A stretch of DNA of 64,000 nucleotides from Paroceanicella profunda (GCF_005887635.2 NZ_CP040818.1:3936501-4000500), one strand, 5' to 3'. Positions 27,107-36,855 are shown, numbered from the stretch's first letter. Numbers and translations: made by a program. The notes: a model not told the origin generated them from the sequence alone.

Positions 27107-28567
27107 ATGACCAAAGTCATCAAGAACGGCACCATCGTCACCGCCGACCGCTCCTACAAGGCGGACGTGCTGGTGGACGGCGAGACGATCCGCGAGATCG
27201 GGCCCGACCTGAAGGGTGACGAATACATCGACGCCGAGGGCGCCTATGTCATCCCCGGCGGGATCGACCCGCACACGCATCTCGAGATGCCCTTCATGGG
27301 CACCACCGCGGCCGAGACCTTCGAGAGCGGCACCTTCGCCGCCGCCGCCGGCGGCACCACGATGCTGGTGGATTTCTGCCTGCCGGGGCCCGACGGCTCC
27401 CTCGTGAACGCGATCAACGACTGGCACCGCAAGTCCGCCCCGCAGATCAGCGTGGACATCGGCTACCACATGGCCGTCACCGGCTGGAACGAGACCATCT
27501 TCGCGGAGATGGAGCAGGCGGTGAAGATGGGCATCAACACCTTCAAGCACTTCATGGCCTACAAGGGCGCGCTGATGGTGGAGGACGACGAGATGTTCGC
27601 CTCCTTCAAGCGCTGCGCCGAGCTGGGCGCCCTGCCGCTGGTGCATGCGGAGAACGGCGACATCGTGGCAGCACTGCAGGAGAAGTACATGGCCGAGGGG
27701 CTCACCGGCCCCGAGGGCCACGCCTATTCCCGGCCCCCGGAGGTGGAGGGCGAGGCGACCAACCGCGCCATCATGATCGCCGATGCCGCCGGCGTGCCGC
27801 TCTACGTGGTGCACGTGAGCTGCGAGCAGAGCCACGAGGCCATCCGCCGCGCGCGCCAGAAGGGCATGCGGGTGTACGGCGAGCCGCTCATCCAGCACCT
27901 CACCCTTGATGAGGGCGAGTATTTCAACCGGGACTGGGACTATGCCGCCCGCCGGGTGATGTCGCCGCCCTTCCGTTCGAAGGACCATCAGCAGAGCCTC
28001 TGGGCGGGCCTGCAGTCCGGCTCGCTGCAGGTGGTGGCCACCGACCATTGCGCCTTCACCACCGAGCAGAAGCGCTTCGGGCTCAAGGGTTTCCCCTCGA
28101 TCCCGAACGGCACCGGCGGGGTGGAGGACCGGCTGGCGGTGCTCTGGACCCAAGGGGTGGAGACCGGGCGGCTGACGCCGGAGGAGTTCGTCGCCGTCAC
28201 CTCCACCAACATCGCCAAGATCCTCAACGTCTACCCGCGCAAGGGGGCCATCGTGGAAGGCGCCGACGCCGATATCGTGGTGTGGGACCCGAAGCTGTCG
28301 CGCACCATCACCGTGGCGAGCCAGAAGTCGATCATCGACTACAACGTCTTCGAGGGGTTCGAGGTGAGCGCCCAGCCGCGCTACACGCTCTCGCGCGGGG
28401 ACGTGGTCTGGGCGCATGGCCAGAACAGCCAGCCCCAGCCGGGCCGGGGCAAGTTCATCCCGCGGCCGCCCTTCCCCTCCGCCCACAAGGCGCTGTCGAA
28501 GTGGAAGGAACTCACCACCCCGCGCAAGATCGCGCGCGACCCGCAGAACATCCCCTCGGGCGTCTGA
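27107..28567 (+). CDS. hydA: Dihydropyrimidinase / D-hydantoinase
   Basis: A 486-residue cyclic amidohydrolase that opens dihydrouracil or dihydrothymine to N-carbamoyl-beta-amino acids. The binuclear metal site is visible: GGIDPHTHLEMPFMG (His pair near residue 57-59), the carboxylated lysine in TFKHFMAYKGALM, His in LPLVHAENGD and VVHVSCEQSH, and Asp in VATDHCAFT. The substrate loop FPSIPNGTGGVEDR is also present. ATG 27107 follows CAGGGAGA. It lies in one locus with the amidohydrolase (24521), a RutR-like regulator and an ABC importer, which supports pyrimidine rather than hydantoin substrates. Confidence 0.95.
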   Translation: MTKVIKNGTIVTADRSYKADVLVDGETIREIGPDLKGDEYIDAEGAYVIPGGIDPHTHLEMPFMGTTAAETFESGTFAAAAGGTTMLVDFCLPGPDGSLVNAINDWHRKSAPQISVDIGYHMAVTGWNETIFAEMEQAVKMGINTFKHFMAYKGALMVEDDEMFASFKRCAELGALPLVHAENGDIVAALQEKYMAEGLTGPEGHAYSRPPEVEGEATNRAIMIADAAGVPLYVVHVSCEQSHEAIRRARQKGMRVYGEPLIQHLTLDEGEYFNRDWDYAARRVMSPPFRSKDHQQSLWAGLQSGSLQVVATDHCAFTTEQKRFGLKGFPSIPNGTGGVEDRLAVLWTQGVETGRLTPEEFVAVTSTNIAKILNVYPRKGAIVEGADADIVVWDPKLSRTITVASQKSIIDYNVFEGFEVSAQPRYTLSRGDVVWAHGQNSQPQPGRGKFIPRPPFPSAHKALSKWKELTTPRKIARDPQNIPSGV

Positions 28568-28719
28568 CGCCCGGGCGTTGAAGCAGGGCGTGTGACGCCC
28601 GGCACCGTGTCTCGGGCGTCTGGCGACGCCCGGGCCCGTCACCCGAAGGAGGCCCCGCCGCCCCCCTCTCCCTCCCCGGGGCCGCGTCCGTGGGCCCCCC
28701 GACCCAGCAAGAGACCCGC

Positions 28720-29499
28720 GTGAGCAGCCAAGTCATCCAAGCCAGGGGCCTCGACCTCACCTTCCGGACCGCCGACGGCCCGGTGCACGCGCTGAAGGAC
28801 GTGAACCTTTCCGTGCAGCGCGGCGATTTCGTGTCCTTCATCGGGCCCTCGGGCTGCGGCAAGACCACCTTCCTGCGGGTGGTGGCCGACCTGGAGCAGC
28901 CCACCGGCGGAGAGATCACCGTGAACGGCATGAGCCCGGCCGAGGCCCGTCGCGCCCGCGCCTATGGCTACGTGTTCCAGGCCGCCGGTCTCTACCCCTG
29001 GCGGACCATCGGCGGCAACATCCGCCTGCCGCTGGAGATCATGGGCATCCCGCGCGCCGAGCATGCCGCCCGCGTGGCCCGGGTGCTGGAGCTGGTCGAG
29101 CTTACCGGCTTCGAGAAGAAATTCCCCTGGCAGCTCTCGGGGGGCATGCAGCAGCGCGCCTCCATCGCGCGCGCGCTCTCCTTCGACGCCGACATCCTGC
29201 TGATGGACGAACCCTTCGGCGCGCTGGACGAGATCGTGCGCGACAAGCTCAACGAGGAGCTGCTGGGCCTGTGGCGGCGCACGGGCAAGACCATCGGCTT
29301 CGTCACCCATTCCATCCCCGAGGCGGTCTATCTCTCCACCCGGATCGTGGTGATGTCGCCCCGCCCGGGCCGGATCATCGACGTGATCGAGAGCGACCTG
29401 CCGGCGGAGCGCCCGCTCGACATCCGCGAAAGCCCGGAGTTCCTCGCCCTCGCCCGCCGGGTGCGCGACGGGCTGCGCGCGGGGCATGGCTATGACTGA
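28720..29499 (+). CDS. ABC transporter ATP-binding protein (NitT/TauT/pyrimidine type)
   Basis: A roughly 259-residue importer ATPase. Walker A is IGPSGCGKTTFLR, the Q-loop segment is VFQAAGLYPWRTI, the signature is LSGGMQQRASIARAL, Walker B is LLMDEPFGALDEIVR and the H-loop is FVTHSIPEAV. This class works with two permeases and an NMT1/THI5-like binding protein, all encoded downstream here. The start is unclear: GTG 28720 has a purine-rich AAGAGA site 7 nt before it, while GTG 28690 would add ten unconserved residues. It probably energises uptake of pyrimidine bases or hydantoins for the catabolic enzymes. Confidence 0.9.
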   Translation: MSSQVIQARGLDLTFRTADGPVHALKDVNLSVQRGDFVSFIGPSGCGKTTFLRVVADLEQPTGGEITVNGMSPAEARRARAYGYVFQAAGLYPWRTIGGNIRLPLEIMGIPRAEHAARVARVLELVELTGFEKKFPWQLSGGMQQRASIARALSFDADILLMDEPFGALDEIVRDKLNEELLGLWRRTGKTIGFVTHSIPEAVYLSTRIVVMSPRPGRIIDVIESDLPAERPLDIRESPEFLALARRVRDGLRAGHGYD

Positions 29500-30108
29500 G
29501 CGCCCGGCCCGCGCCCGGCGCCTGTTCGCGACGCGCCCCCGCGCCGACCGCCCGGCCGCGCCGCGGGCCGGTTCCCGCGCCACGCGCCGCCCAACAGGCA
29601 CGGCCGGCGGCGCGGGCGCTGCAACTCTCCCCGTGGGCTTCGGCGAGCTGCGCCTGCGGGTGCCGGAGACGGGCCCACATGCCGCGCCCCGCCCCCCCTC
29701 CTGCAAGCGGCCGCCGTCGAAACCTTGTCAGACGGATGCGCAGGCCGCCCGGCCACAAGAGACTCCGAGGGTGCAGCCCGATCCGGCCGCCGGGCAGCGC
29801 GCGTGCGACGGAGCCGTGCCGAACCGGCGCGGGGCCACCGCCCTGCGTCGCTCCTACCGGACAGGGGGCGGGCCGGGTGTCGTGATAGTCCTGCCCCTGC
29901 CCGCCCGTCGCGATGCGATGCGCGCTTCGCAGGCAGGCACCCTCCGCGCGGGCGCCCAGGCCGACATCTTCCCCTCGTGGCGGGCCGGTTCTGCCACGCA
30001 GCCGTCGCGTCGGGGCCAGTGCCCTGCGCCGATCGGCGCCTTGCCTGAGGCTCCCGGGTCGGGCCGGGCCGCGCCGGACTGGGCAACCGCAGGCACGGAG
30101 GGACAGGC
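29500..30108. other. 609-bp non-coding spacer inside the ABC importer operon
   Basis: This gap separates the ATPase and first permease genes, which are normally nearly contiguous. It contains no recognisable gene or terminator. Translations are Arg/Pro/Ala-rich low complexity. The 3' end (30095-30105) supplies the permease ribosome site GGAGGGACAGGC. Confidence 0.6.
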
Positions 30109-30972
30109 ATGAAAAGCGTTGTCCCCGTCCTCTCCGTTCTGATCGTCTTCGTGGCGCTCTGGTACGCGCTCGCGGTGGTGCTCAACGCCCCCTGGGCGCG
30201 GGACCGGGCGGAGCGCGCCGGCACCGAACTCGGCTTCTCCGAGCTCGTGGCCGACACCTGGGCGCAGGACAAGCCGCTGCTGCCCGCCCCGCACCAGATC
30301 GCCGCCGAGATCTGGCACACCACCGCCGAGATGCGCATCACCTCGAAGCGCAGCCTGGTGTGGCACGCCTGGGTGACGCTCTCGGCCACCTTCACCGGCT
30401 TTGCCATGGGCACGCTGCTGGGCATCCTGCTGGCGGTGGCCATCGTGCACAGCCGGGTGATGGACCTCTCGGTGATGCCCTGGATCATCGCCTCGCAGAC
30501 CGTGCCGATCCTCGCCATCGCGCCGATGATTATCGTGGTGCTCTACAACATCGGCGTGCAGGGGCTGGTGGCGAAGGCGGCGATCTCGGCCTACCTGAGC
30601 TTCTTCCCCGTGGTCGTGGGCATGGTGAAGGGGCTGCGCAGCCCCGAGCGCATGCAGCTCGACCAGCTGCGCACCTGGAGCGCCAGCCGCGCCCAGGTGT
30701 TCTGGAAGCTGCGCCTGCCCGCCTCCATGCCCTACCTCTTCCCGTCGCTGAAGGTGGCGGTGGCCATCGCCCTGGTCGGCGCGATCATCGGCGAGCTGCC
30801 CACCGGCGCGCAGGGCGGTTTCGGCTCGCGCATGCTCTCGGGCAGCTATTACGGGCAGACGCTGATCATCTGGTCCGCCCTCATCGGCGCCGCGGTCTGC
30901 GCCGGGGCGCTGGTGGGGCTCATCGGCCTGGTGCAGCGCCTGGTGCTGAAGCGCATGGGGATGGCGACATGA
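30109..30972 (+). CDS. ABC transporter permease 1
   Basis: A 287-residue inner-membrane permease of the NitT/TauT (BPD_transp_1) class. It has an N-terminal helix (residues 5-25) and about five further hydrophobic segments. The cytoplasmic EAA-like loop is VGMVKGLRSPERMQLDQLRTWSASRAQVFWKLRLPASMPYLFPSLK in layout. An atypically long periplasmic segment follows the first helix. ATG 30109 follows GGAGGG. It pairs with the permease at 31445 and the ATPase at 28720 in one importer. Confidence 0.88.
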   Translation: MKSVVPVLSVLIVFVALWYALAVVLNAPWARDRAERAGTELGFSELVADTWAQDKPLLPAPHQIAAEIWHTTAEMRITSKRSLVWHAWVTLSATFTGFAMGTLLGILLAVAIVHSRVMDLSVMPWIIASQTVPILAIAPMIIVVLYNIGVQGLVAKAAISAYLSFFPVVVGMVKGLRSPERMQLDQLRTWSASRAQVFWKLRLPASMPYLFPSLKVAVAIALVGAIIGELPTGAQGGFGSRMLSGSYYGQTLIIWSALIGAAVCAGALVGLIGLVQRLVLKRMGMAT

Positions 30973-31444
30973 CCCGCTTCCGCGCCCCCGGCGCCAGCCC
31001 GCGCTCCGCTGCCCCGGGCCTGCCCCGGGGCCTCGCGGGCACCGGGCCGACCATATCCATCACCGCCGCCGCCAGCCGCGCCGCACCGGGCGGCTCTCCC
31101 GGCGCTGGGGCTGCCCTCACCACTGTTCCGGGCCCGATCCGTGGTTTCGCGGTCACCGCGCCGGCCGGCCTCACCTCCGTAGCCCGCCCGATCCGGGCGT
31201 CGGCGATCTCCGCGCCACCCACGCCGCCCACCGTCCATGACATGCCCCCGGCCGACGGACCCACTGTCCCCGGCCTGCCGCGGGGCCTCGGGGTCCGCTT
31301 GCCTGACCCGATCCCGGCCCCCCGCTCCGCATCGACGAACCGGCACCCGACCCGGACACGCGCCACCGTGCCGCCCGACCTTCCGTATCCGCGCGGGGGC
31401 AGCGCCCGCGCCGCTCCCGCACCCCGCCCCACGGAGGCCCCGGC
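30973..31444. other. 472-bp non-coding spacer between the two permease genes
   Basis: No gene or terminator is evident. The spacer contains a REP-like palindrome at 31011-31031 (arms GCCCCGGG and CCCGGGGC, loop CCTGC) and a degenerate copy near 31269. These belong to the family flanking the GIY-YIG gene, so the spacer may have grown by repeat insertion. Confidence 0.6.
31011..31031. repeat. REP-like palindrome in the permease spacer
   Basis: Arms GCCCCGGG and CCCGGGGC with loop CCTGC. The arms are identical to those of the copy at 26176. Confidence 0.8.
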
Positions 31445-32284
31445 ATGAGCGGCATCCTTCTCTTCGCGCTGGTGTTCTGGCTCGCCGCCTGGGCGCTCAA
31501 CGTGGTGCTGGCCCGCCACCCGTCGCGGGCGGTGCGGCTGGTGGTGCCGGTGCTGTTCGGGGCCGCGGTGCTGCTGCTGTGGGAGGGGGTGACGCGCGGC
31601 CTCGGCGTGCCGCCGGTGATCCTGCCGCCGCCCTCGGCCATCTGGGGGGCGCTGATCTCCTCGGGCCCGATGCTCTGGGCGGATTTCGTGCAGACCTTCC
31701 TGCGCGCCGCCCTCACCGGCTACGTGATCGGCTGCGGGTCCGCCTTCCTCTGCGCGCTGGCGATCGACCGCTCTCCTTTCCTGCAGCGCGGCTTGCTGCC
31801 GCTGGGCAATCTCGCCGCGGCGCTGCCCATCGTCGGGCTCGCGCCCATCATGGTGATGTGGTTCGGCTTCGACTGGCAGTCCAAGGCGGCCGTGGTGGTG
31901 GCGATGACCTTCTTCCCCATGCTGGTGAACACCGTGGAGGGGCTGCGCGCCGCCGACCGCATCCAGCGCGACCTCATGCGCACCTATGCCGCCTCCTGGG
32001 GTCAGACGCTCACGAAGCTGCGCCTGCCGGCGGCGGCGCCCTTCATCTTCAACGCGCTCAAGATCTGCTCCACCCTGGCGCTGATCGGCGCCATCGTGGC
32101 GGAGTTCTTCGGCACGCCCACCGTGGGCATGGGCTTTCGCATCTCCACCGAGGTGGGGCGGCTGGCGCTGGACACGGTCTGGGCCGAAATCGCGGTGGCG
32201 GCCTTGGCCGGATCCGCGTTCTATGGTGTGGTATCGCTCATCGAGAAAGCGGCCACGTTCTGGCACCCGAGCCAGAGGGGATAA
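31445..32284 (+). CDS. ABC transporter permease 2
   Basis: A 279-residue permease with about six membrane segments and the family motif block PPPSAIWGAL, ALPIVGLAPIMVMWFGF, and the EAA-like loop NTVEGLRAADRIQRDLMRTYAASWGQTLTKLRLPAAAPFIFNALK in layout. It is the second, RibX/ThiX-like half of the heterodimeric permease. It starts at 31445 after CACGGAGGC and ends 33 bp upstream of the binding-protein gene. Confidence 0.9.
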   Translation: MSGILLFALVFWLAAWALNVVLARHPSRAVRLVVPVLFGAAVLLLWEGVTRGLGVPPVILPPPSAIWGALISSGPMLWADFVQTFLRAALTGYVIGCGSAFLCALAIDRSPFLQRGLLPLGNLAAALPIVGLAPIMVMWFGFDWQSKAAVVVAMTFFPMLVNTVEGLRAADRIQRDLMRTYAASWGQTLTKLRLPAAAPFIFNALKICSTLALIGAIVAEFFGTPTVGMGFRISTEVGRLALDTVWAEIAVAALAGSAFYGVVSLIEKAATFWHPSQRG

Positions 32285-32317
32285 GGCCCGGGTGGACATG
32301 TTCAACAGGAGAGAGAC

Positions 32318-33301
32318 ATGAAGAAACTACTGGCAGGCGCGGCCCTCGCGGCCGTCTCCGCCTATGCGGCCCAGGCCGCCGACGCGGTGACGCTGCAGCT
32401 CAAATGGGTCACCCAGGCGCAGTTCGCCGGCTATTACGTGGCCCTCGACCAGGGCTTCTACGCGGACGAGGATCTCGACGTGGAGATCAAGCCCGGCGGG
32501 CCGGACATCGCCCCCGCCCAGGTGATCGCCGGCGGCGGCGCCGACGTGATCATCGACTGGATGCCCTCCGCCCTCGCCAGCCGCGAGAAGGGCCTGCCGC
32601 TGGTCAACATCGCCCAGCCGTTCAAGAGCTCGGGGATGGAGCTCACCTGCCGCAACGACAGCGGCGTGACCTCGCCGGAGGATTTCCCCGGCCACACCCT
32701 GGGCGTGTGGTTCTTCGGCAACGAGTACCCGTTCCTGAGCTGGATGGCCAAGCTCGGCATCCCGACGGATGGCGGCCCGGAGGGCGTGACCGTGCTCAAG
32801 CAGGGCTTCAACGTCGACCCGCTGCTGCAGAAGCAGGCCGCCTGCATCTCCACCATGACCTACAACGAGTACTGGCAGGTGATCGACGCCGGGCTGACCC
32901 CGGACGAGCTCACCGTGTTCAAGTACGAGGACCAAGGCGTGGCCACGCTGGAGGACGGGCTTTACGTGATGGAGGACAAGCTCGCCGACCCCGCCTTCGC
33001 CGACAAGATGGTCCGCTTCGTGCGCGCCTCGATGAAGGGCTGGAAATGGGCCGAGGAGCACCCGGAGGAGGCCGCCGGCATCGTTCTGGACAATGACGCC
33101 ACCGGCGCCCAGACCGAGGAGCACCAGATCCGCATGATGACGGAAGTCGCCAAGCTCACCGCCGGCTCGAACGGCGCGCTGGACGAGGCGGACTACCAGC
33201 GCACCGTCGACAGCCTGCTCGCCGGCGGCTCCGACCCGGTGATCACGAAGGAGCCGGAAGGCGCCTGGACCCACGCGATCACCGACAAGGCGCTCGACTG
33301 A
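32318..33301 (+). CDS. ABC transporter substrate-binding protein (NMT1/THI5-like)
   Basis: A 327-residue periplasmic binding protein with a Sec signal (MKKLLAGAALAAVSAYAAQA, cleavage before ADAVT). The mature start VTLQLKWVTQAQFAGYYVALDQGFYADEDLDVEIKPGG is the hallmark of the NMT1/THI5-like family, which binds pyrimidine precursors of thiamine and related heterocycles. Later blocks (DWMPSALASREKG, FKSSGMELTCR, GVWFFGNEYPF, MTYNEYWQVIDAG) fit. ATG 32318 follows AGGAGAGAG. Given the operon context, pyrimidine bases or hydantoins are the likely ligands. It is the last gene before a strong terminator. Confidence 0.9.
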   Translation: MKKLLAGAALAAVSAYAAQAADAVTLQLKWVTQAQFAGYYVALDQGFYADEDLDVEIKPGGPDIAPAQVIAGGGADVIIDWMPSALASREKGLPLVNIAQPFKSSGMELTCRNDSGVTSPEDFPGHTLGVWFFGNEYPFLSWMAKLGIPTDGGPEGVTVLKQGFNVDPLLQKQAACISTMTYNEYWQVIDAGLTPDELTVFKYEDQGVATLEDGLYVMEDKLADPAFADKMVRFVRASMKGWKWAEEHPEEAAGIVLDNDATGAQTEEHQIRMMTEVAKLTAGSNGALDEADYQRTVDSLLAGGSDPVITKEPEGAWTHAITDKALD

Positions 33302-33360
33302 CGCGAGGCCGTCCGCCCCGGCGGACCCTCGCCTGCCGCCCTCGGGGCCAGGCACGCTCA

Positions 33361-33397
33361 CGGCGCGGGAGCCCCCTCCCGCGCCGTCTTGCCTTCT
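33361..33397 (+). terminator. Strong intrinsic terminator of the pyrimidine/ABC locus
   Basis: A perfect 11-bp stem, CGGCGCGGGAG and CTCCCGCGCCG, with a CCCC tetraloop, followed by TCTTGCCTTCT. A smaller GTCCGC/GCGGAC hairpin lies upstream at 33311-33326. Confidence 0.88.
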
Positions 33398-33469
33398 CCC
33401 GTGAGCCGCCCCCGCGCAGCGCCTTCCAGTTCCGCGCGCCGCCGGGTGTTTGCGCATGTCGCCCTGCGA

Positions 33470-33905
33470 ATCCCAGCGCGCGGCAGGATTTTCCGAGGCA
33501 TCGCCCCGGGCTCCGGGCACCACCGGGTGTCTCGACCCGACGTCGCGGCGTTCCGAGCGCCGCAGCAGTCCCCTGCGTATCGCCTCAGGCTCCGGGCACA
33601 GTCAGGTATCTCCGCCCATAGTCCCCGCGCTTCGAGCGCTGCCGCAGTCCCCTGCGCATCGCGCCGGGCTCTGTGCGCCGCCGGGGTACCTCCGCCGCTC
33701 GTCGCGACGCCCTGCGCGCACCGGCTTCCCCTGCACGTCGCCTCGGCCTCAGGGCGCCGCGGGTTTCCCAGCGCATCCCGTCAGGCCCGGGGTGCCGCCG
33801 GCTTCCCCTGCGCGTCGCTCCGTGCTCAGGGCGTCACCGGTTCCCCTTGCGCATCACCTCCGGCTCAGGGCGCCGCCGGATATCTCCGCTCATTGCTCCG
33901 ACGCG
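33470..33905. repeat. Degenerate 39-nt (78-nt) tandem array
   Basis: Successive units resemble TGCGCATCGCCTCAGGCTC followed by AGGGCGCCGCCGGTTTCCCC. The clearest four run in register from about 33733 to 33890. Upstream units pair into a 78-nt higher-order period (CAGTCCCCTGCGCATCG recurs). Although 39 is a multiple of 3 and gives a 13-residue repeat in all frames, codon use and the lack of a start with a ribosome site argue against a gene. Confidence 0.8.
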
Positions 33906-34336
33906 CCGCGCACCGCCCGGGTCCCCTCTCCGTTGCCCGGTTTCAGAGGTCGGCAGCCAGCCCCTGCACGCGGCGCTGCGGTCCGTCCTCAGGGCCGTCC
34001 GGGACGCCTCGCGGCGCGGGCGCAGCCGGAGGCACCGGACCGGCGCGGCCGCTCCCGTCATCGCGAGAGCAGCCGGCTCCCTGCGGCATCAGGCACAGTC
34101 CCCCGGTGCCATCACCGCCGCGCGGTGGCTTGTCGGACGACGTCCCGGAAGAGGCGCGCCGCCGCCGCGCGACAGCGCGGCTCGGCCCAAACCGCAGGAG
34201 GCCCGCCCCGGCAGGGGCGGGTCGACGGAGGGCGGGAGGGCCCCCTTTCCGGCCGGGGACCGGGGCATGACTGCGGACGGGGGGCGGCGGTCCTGCGCCT
34301 CGCCCCCTCGCGCCGGGCCGCCACGGGGTGCAGGCG
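33906..34336. other. Gap between the 39-nt array and the RTX relict
   Basis: About 430 bp of GC-rich DNA with no recognisable gene, array or promoter. It separates the array from the 3' end of the broken RTX gene. Confidence 0.3.
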
Positions 34337-35941
34337 TCAGGTGAAGACGAAATCGTCCGCCCCGATGTCCGGCAGGTCGATCCCGTGCAGCCGCATCGTC
34401 TCGCCGAAGGGGAACCGCAGCAGCGTCGCGTCGCCGTCCCGCCAGAGCAGCGGGGCGATCTCGGCATACCCGTCGGCCGACGGGCAGACGCCCTCCACGC
34501 GGATACGGGCGATGCCATCCTCGAAATCGGTGACGTCCGAGAGGTCGCTGAACCTGTCGATGACGAAGACACCCGCCGCCGAGCCGGCCGCTGTCCGCGT
34601 CGCCGGAGATCTGCGCCACCACGGGCCCGCTCTCTCCGCCGGTCCCGGATGCGCAGGTCAGCCGGTCATCGCCGTCGCCGCCGTGGATCTCGGCCGCCTT
34701 CCGGACGGCCTTGCCCGCGCCGCAGCGCACCGCCGGGCCGGCGAGCAGCAGGATGTCGTCACCGCCACCGCCGCTGACGGTGCCGCTCCCCGTGCCGAGG
34801 GTGAGGCGGTCCGCGCCCGCGCCGCCGTCCACCGTGTCGAACCCGGTGTCGGACAGCAGGAACATGTCCTCGCCCTCACCGCCATTGAGCCGGGCCGCAC
34901 AGGAGTGGGAAATCTCGAACGGTGGTCCCCGCGTCGCCCAAGAAGGTCGTGCGGGGGCCGCGATCACTCTCGAGGAAATCATCGCCGCCGCCGCCGCTGA
35001 CGAACCCGTCGTCGGAGCGCACCCGCAGCCAGTCCGAACCCGCCTCGCCATGGAGACGCACGTCGTTGGCATGGCAGTAGCCCTCCGTAGAGTCCGACGC
35101 CGCAGGTGCAGATCGGATCAGTCCCGTCCCCGGCGTGGATCTCCCGGCCTCGCGTGGCCGCGAAGGTCTGGTGAGTCTCCGGACTGTGGACGACCAGGAC
35201 GGCCCGGCTGCTTGCCCGCAGCCCGTCGCCCCCGATCGTGCAGTCGATGGTGGTGCTGATGCCCTGTGCGCCGAAGGCCAACGCCAGCGGGTGCCGGGCT
35301 TCGAAGGCCACCGTGCCGTCCTGCGCTGCGGTGATGGCGATCCCCTGCTCGCTGAAGCTCACCGAACCCGTGTCGCCGAGGCGGTGTCCGCACACCAAGA
35401 CATGCCGCAAGGGCGCATCGCCGGGCACCGGGTCCGCGCCGCTTCCGTTGTCGGCGAACAGGTTGGCCGTCAACCCCGGCGGCGCCGGACTCGCCCGTGA
35501 TCCTGTCGGGTCGCGGATCGATGTCCGAGAGGTGGCGGATGTCCGTCGCAACCCGGAGCCGGGAAGCCTCCTGCACACGGGGCGCGGTCTCCACCAGGGC
35601 CACCCCGATGACCGGCGTCGCGGCCTGTGCCCGAACGCCTCGACCGTGCGCGCGGCGGAGAGGGCGTACTGGCCCTGATACCGTCCGATCACCCCTGCGC
35701 CCTCAAGCGGGTCATTGTCCGGATCGCCGTCGAGAACCGTGCCGGGGTCGACGCCCCGATCGACAGCGACAGGGCATCGGACGCCGTGGTGTCCGGCATC
35801 CTCCACGGGCATCTGCCGAAGGCTCATCGACACCACGATTCCGCCGACGGCATGTTGCGGGGCGATCTCGTCGCGATCAAAGGTGCCGGACCAGTTTCCG
35901 TTTCCCTCCCCGGTCAGGCTGCCAGGCCCGAACCTGATCAT
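34337..35941 (-). pseudogene. Broken RTX-type (hemolysin-like calcium-binding) repeat protein gene
   Basis: Protein segments on the minus strand shift frame at least four times. RTX nonapeptide-like blocks are clear at 34650-35060: SGGGGDDFLES, NGGEGEDMFLLSD, DGGAGADRLTLG, SGGGGDDILLL, HGGDGDDRL. After another shift the tail reads VIDRFSDLSDVTDFEDGI ... RLHGIDLPDIGADDFVFT and stops at 34337, a typical end of secreted RTX proteins, which leave by type I secretion. N-terminal fragments (IRFGPGSLTGEGNGNWSG from 35941; NLFADNGSGADPVPGDAP near 35450) are in other frames. No secretion genes are nearby. It is almost certainly inactive. Confidence 0.75.
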
Positions 35942-36197
35942 CCCGAGGGACGGATGGGGGGATCTCGTCGTCCCGCGACAAATGCTCCGTTTCACGGCGC
36001 GAAGCGGGGGCAATTCCGCCGCTTCGGCCAAGAACTGCGCCCGTGGCCCGGCCCCGGCAGGTCCGCTAACCAATGTTAACTTAATGTCCGGAGACCGTCG
36101 CCGAGCGGGCCGGGAAGCTCAATGCGACGCGGGTGAAATAAGTCGGAAACAGGCGCTTGACCTTCCCCCGTCGCCGCCGTAATAACCCCGGCGTCGG
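35942..36197. other. Gap between the RTX relict and tRNA-Met
   Basis: About 250 bp. It should include the tRNA promoter: AACTTAATG-like A/T-richer sequence at 36070-36085 is the least GC-rich point nearby, and TTGACC near 36155 is a possible -35 element. No gene is seen. Confidence 0.35.
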
Positions 36198-36274
36198 GGC
36201 GGAGTAGCTCAGTTGGTTAGAGCAGCGGAATCATAATCCGCGTGTCGGGGGTTCAAGTCCCTCCTCCGCTACCA
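36198..36274 (+). tRNA. tRNA-Met (CAT anticodon), elongator type
   Basis: A 77-nt cloverleaf. The acceptor GGCGGAG pairs with CTCCGCT (G-U at the end) followed by encoded ACCA. The D-arm is GCTC...GAGC, the anticodon stem GCGGA/TCCGC has loop ATCATAA (anticodon CAT), and the T-arm is GGGGG-TTCAAGT-CCCTC in layout. The pattern fits elongator tRNA-Met of alphaproteobacteria rather than initiator tRNA or the Ile-CAT isoacceptor; that distinction is from memory of the family. It lies between two decayed genes. Confidence 0.92.
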
Positions 36275-36855
36275 TTATCCCGATTCAGAGAGTGCTGGCG
36301 CTGGTCCGGAACCAGCGGGCAGCGCCCCTTTCCTATCAAGATCAATTACGTCCCCCGAGGCCCGTTTCTGTCGGCCTGCGCGTGCGGCCGTGTCCGGGGC
36401 GGTCGGTCCGGGCTTTCGCCGACTCCGGGGGGCCATCGCCGCGTCTCCCCCACGGCGCTGCGCCGGAGCGAACCCTCCGCTCCTGCGTCCCCTGCGATGG
36501 CCTGATCTTTCGCAGCGGCTGGGGCATCGGATTTTCGTGCGAGGAACGGCGCGCAGCGCCGAGGCCGAAGCAACGGCTGTGCGACCCTCGAAAGCCTCGA
36601 TACGGTCGGTCGGCTCAACCAGCCTCCGGAACGCCCAGGGCACGCCACAGACGCGACGCAATCGGTCCGAGAGCAGCGACAGGTGACACGCTGCCAGAAT
36701 AACGCCAGGCATTTTCGACACCTGCCCCCCGGCGCTCCCCGGCACAGCCACCCCGTTTCCGCATGGCTTCAGACCGGAAACGACGCAGAACGGCCCCCCG
36801 TACTGAACAGTGACGGCTCGTTCGACCGCCCCTCCGCCCCTCCGCGTCTCGTGCC
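36275..36855. other. Unassigned sequence downstream of tRNA-Met
   Basis: About 580 bp. No gene is recognisable on either strand. It may be the worn 5' part of the Tc-toxin relict or other island debris. A duplicate of the tRNA 3' end (attachment site) was looked for within the window and not seen. Confidence 0.35.

Noticed and set aside
33389..34270. A secreted protein with 13-residue repeats
   Set aside because: Units are degenerate at the DNA level equally in all codon positions, and the frame begins within the terminator of the ABC locus.
36275..36751. An integrase remnant next to tRNA-Met
   Set aside because: No tyrosine- or serine-recombinase motif could be found in any frame.
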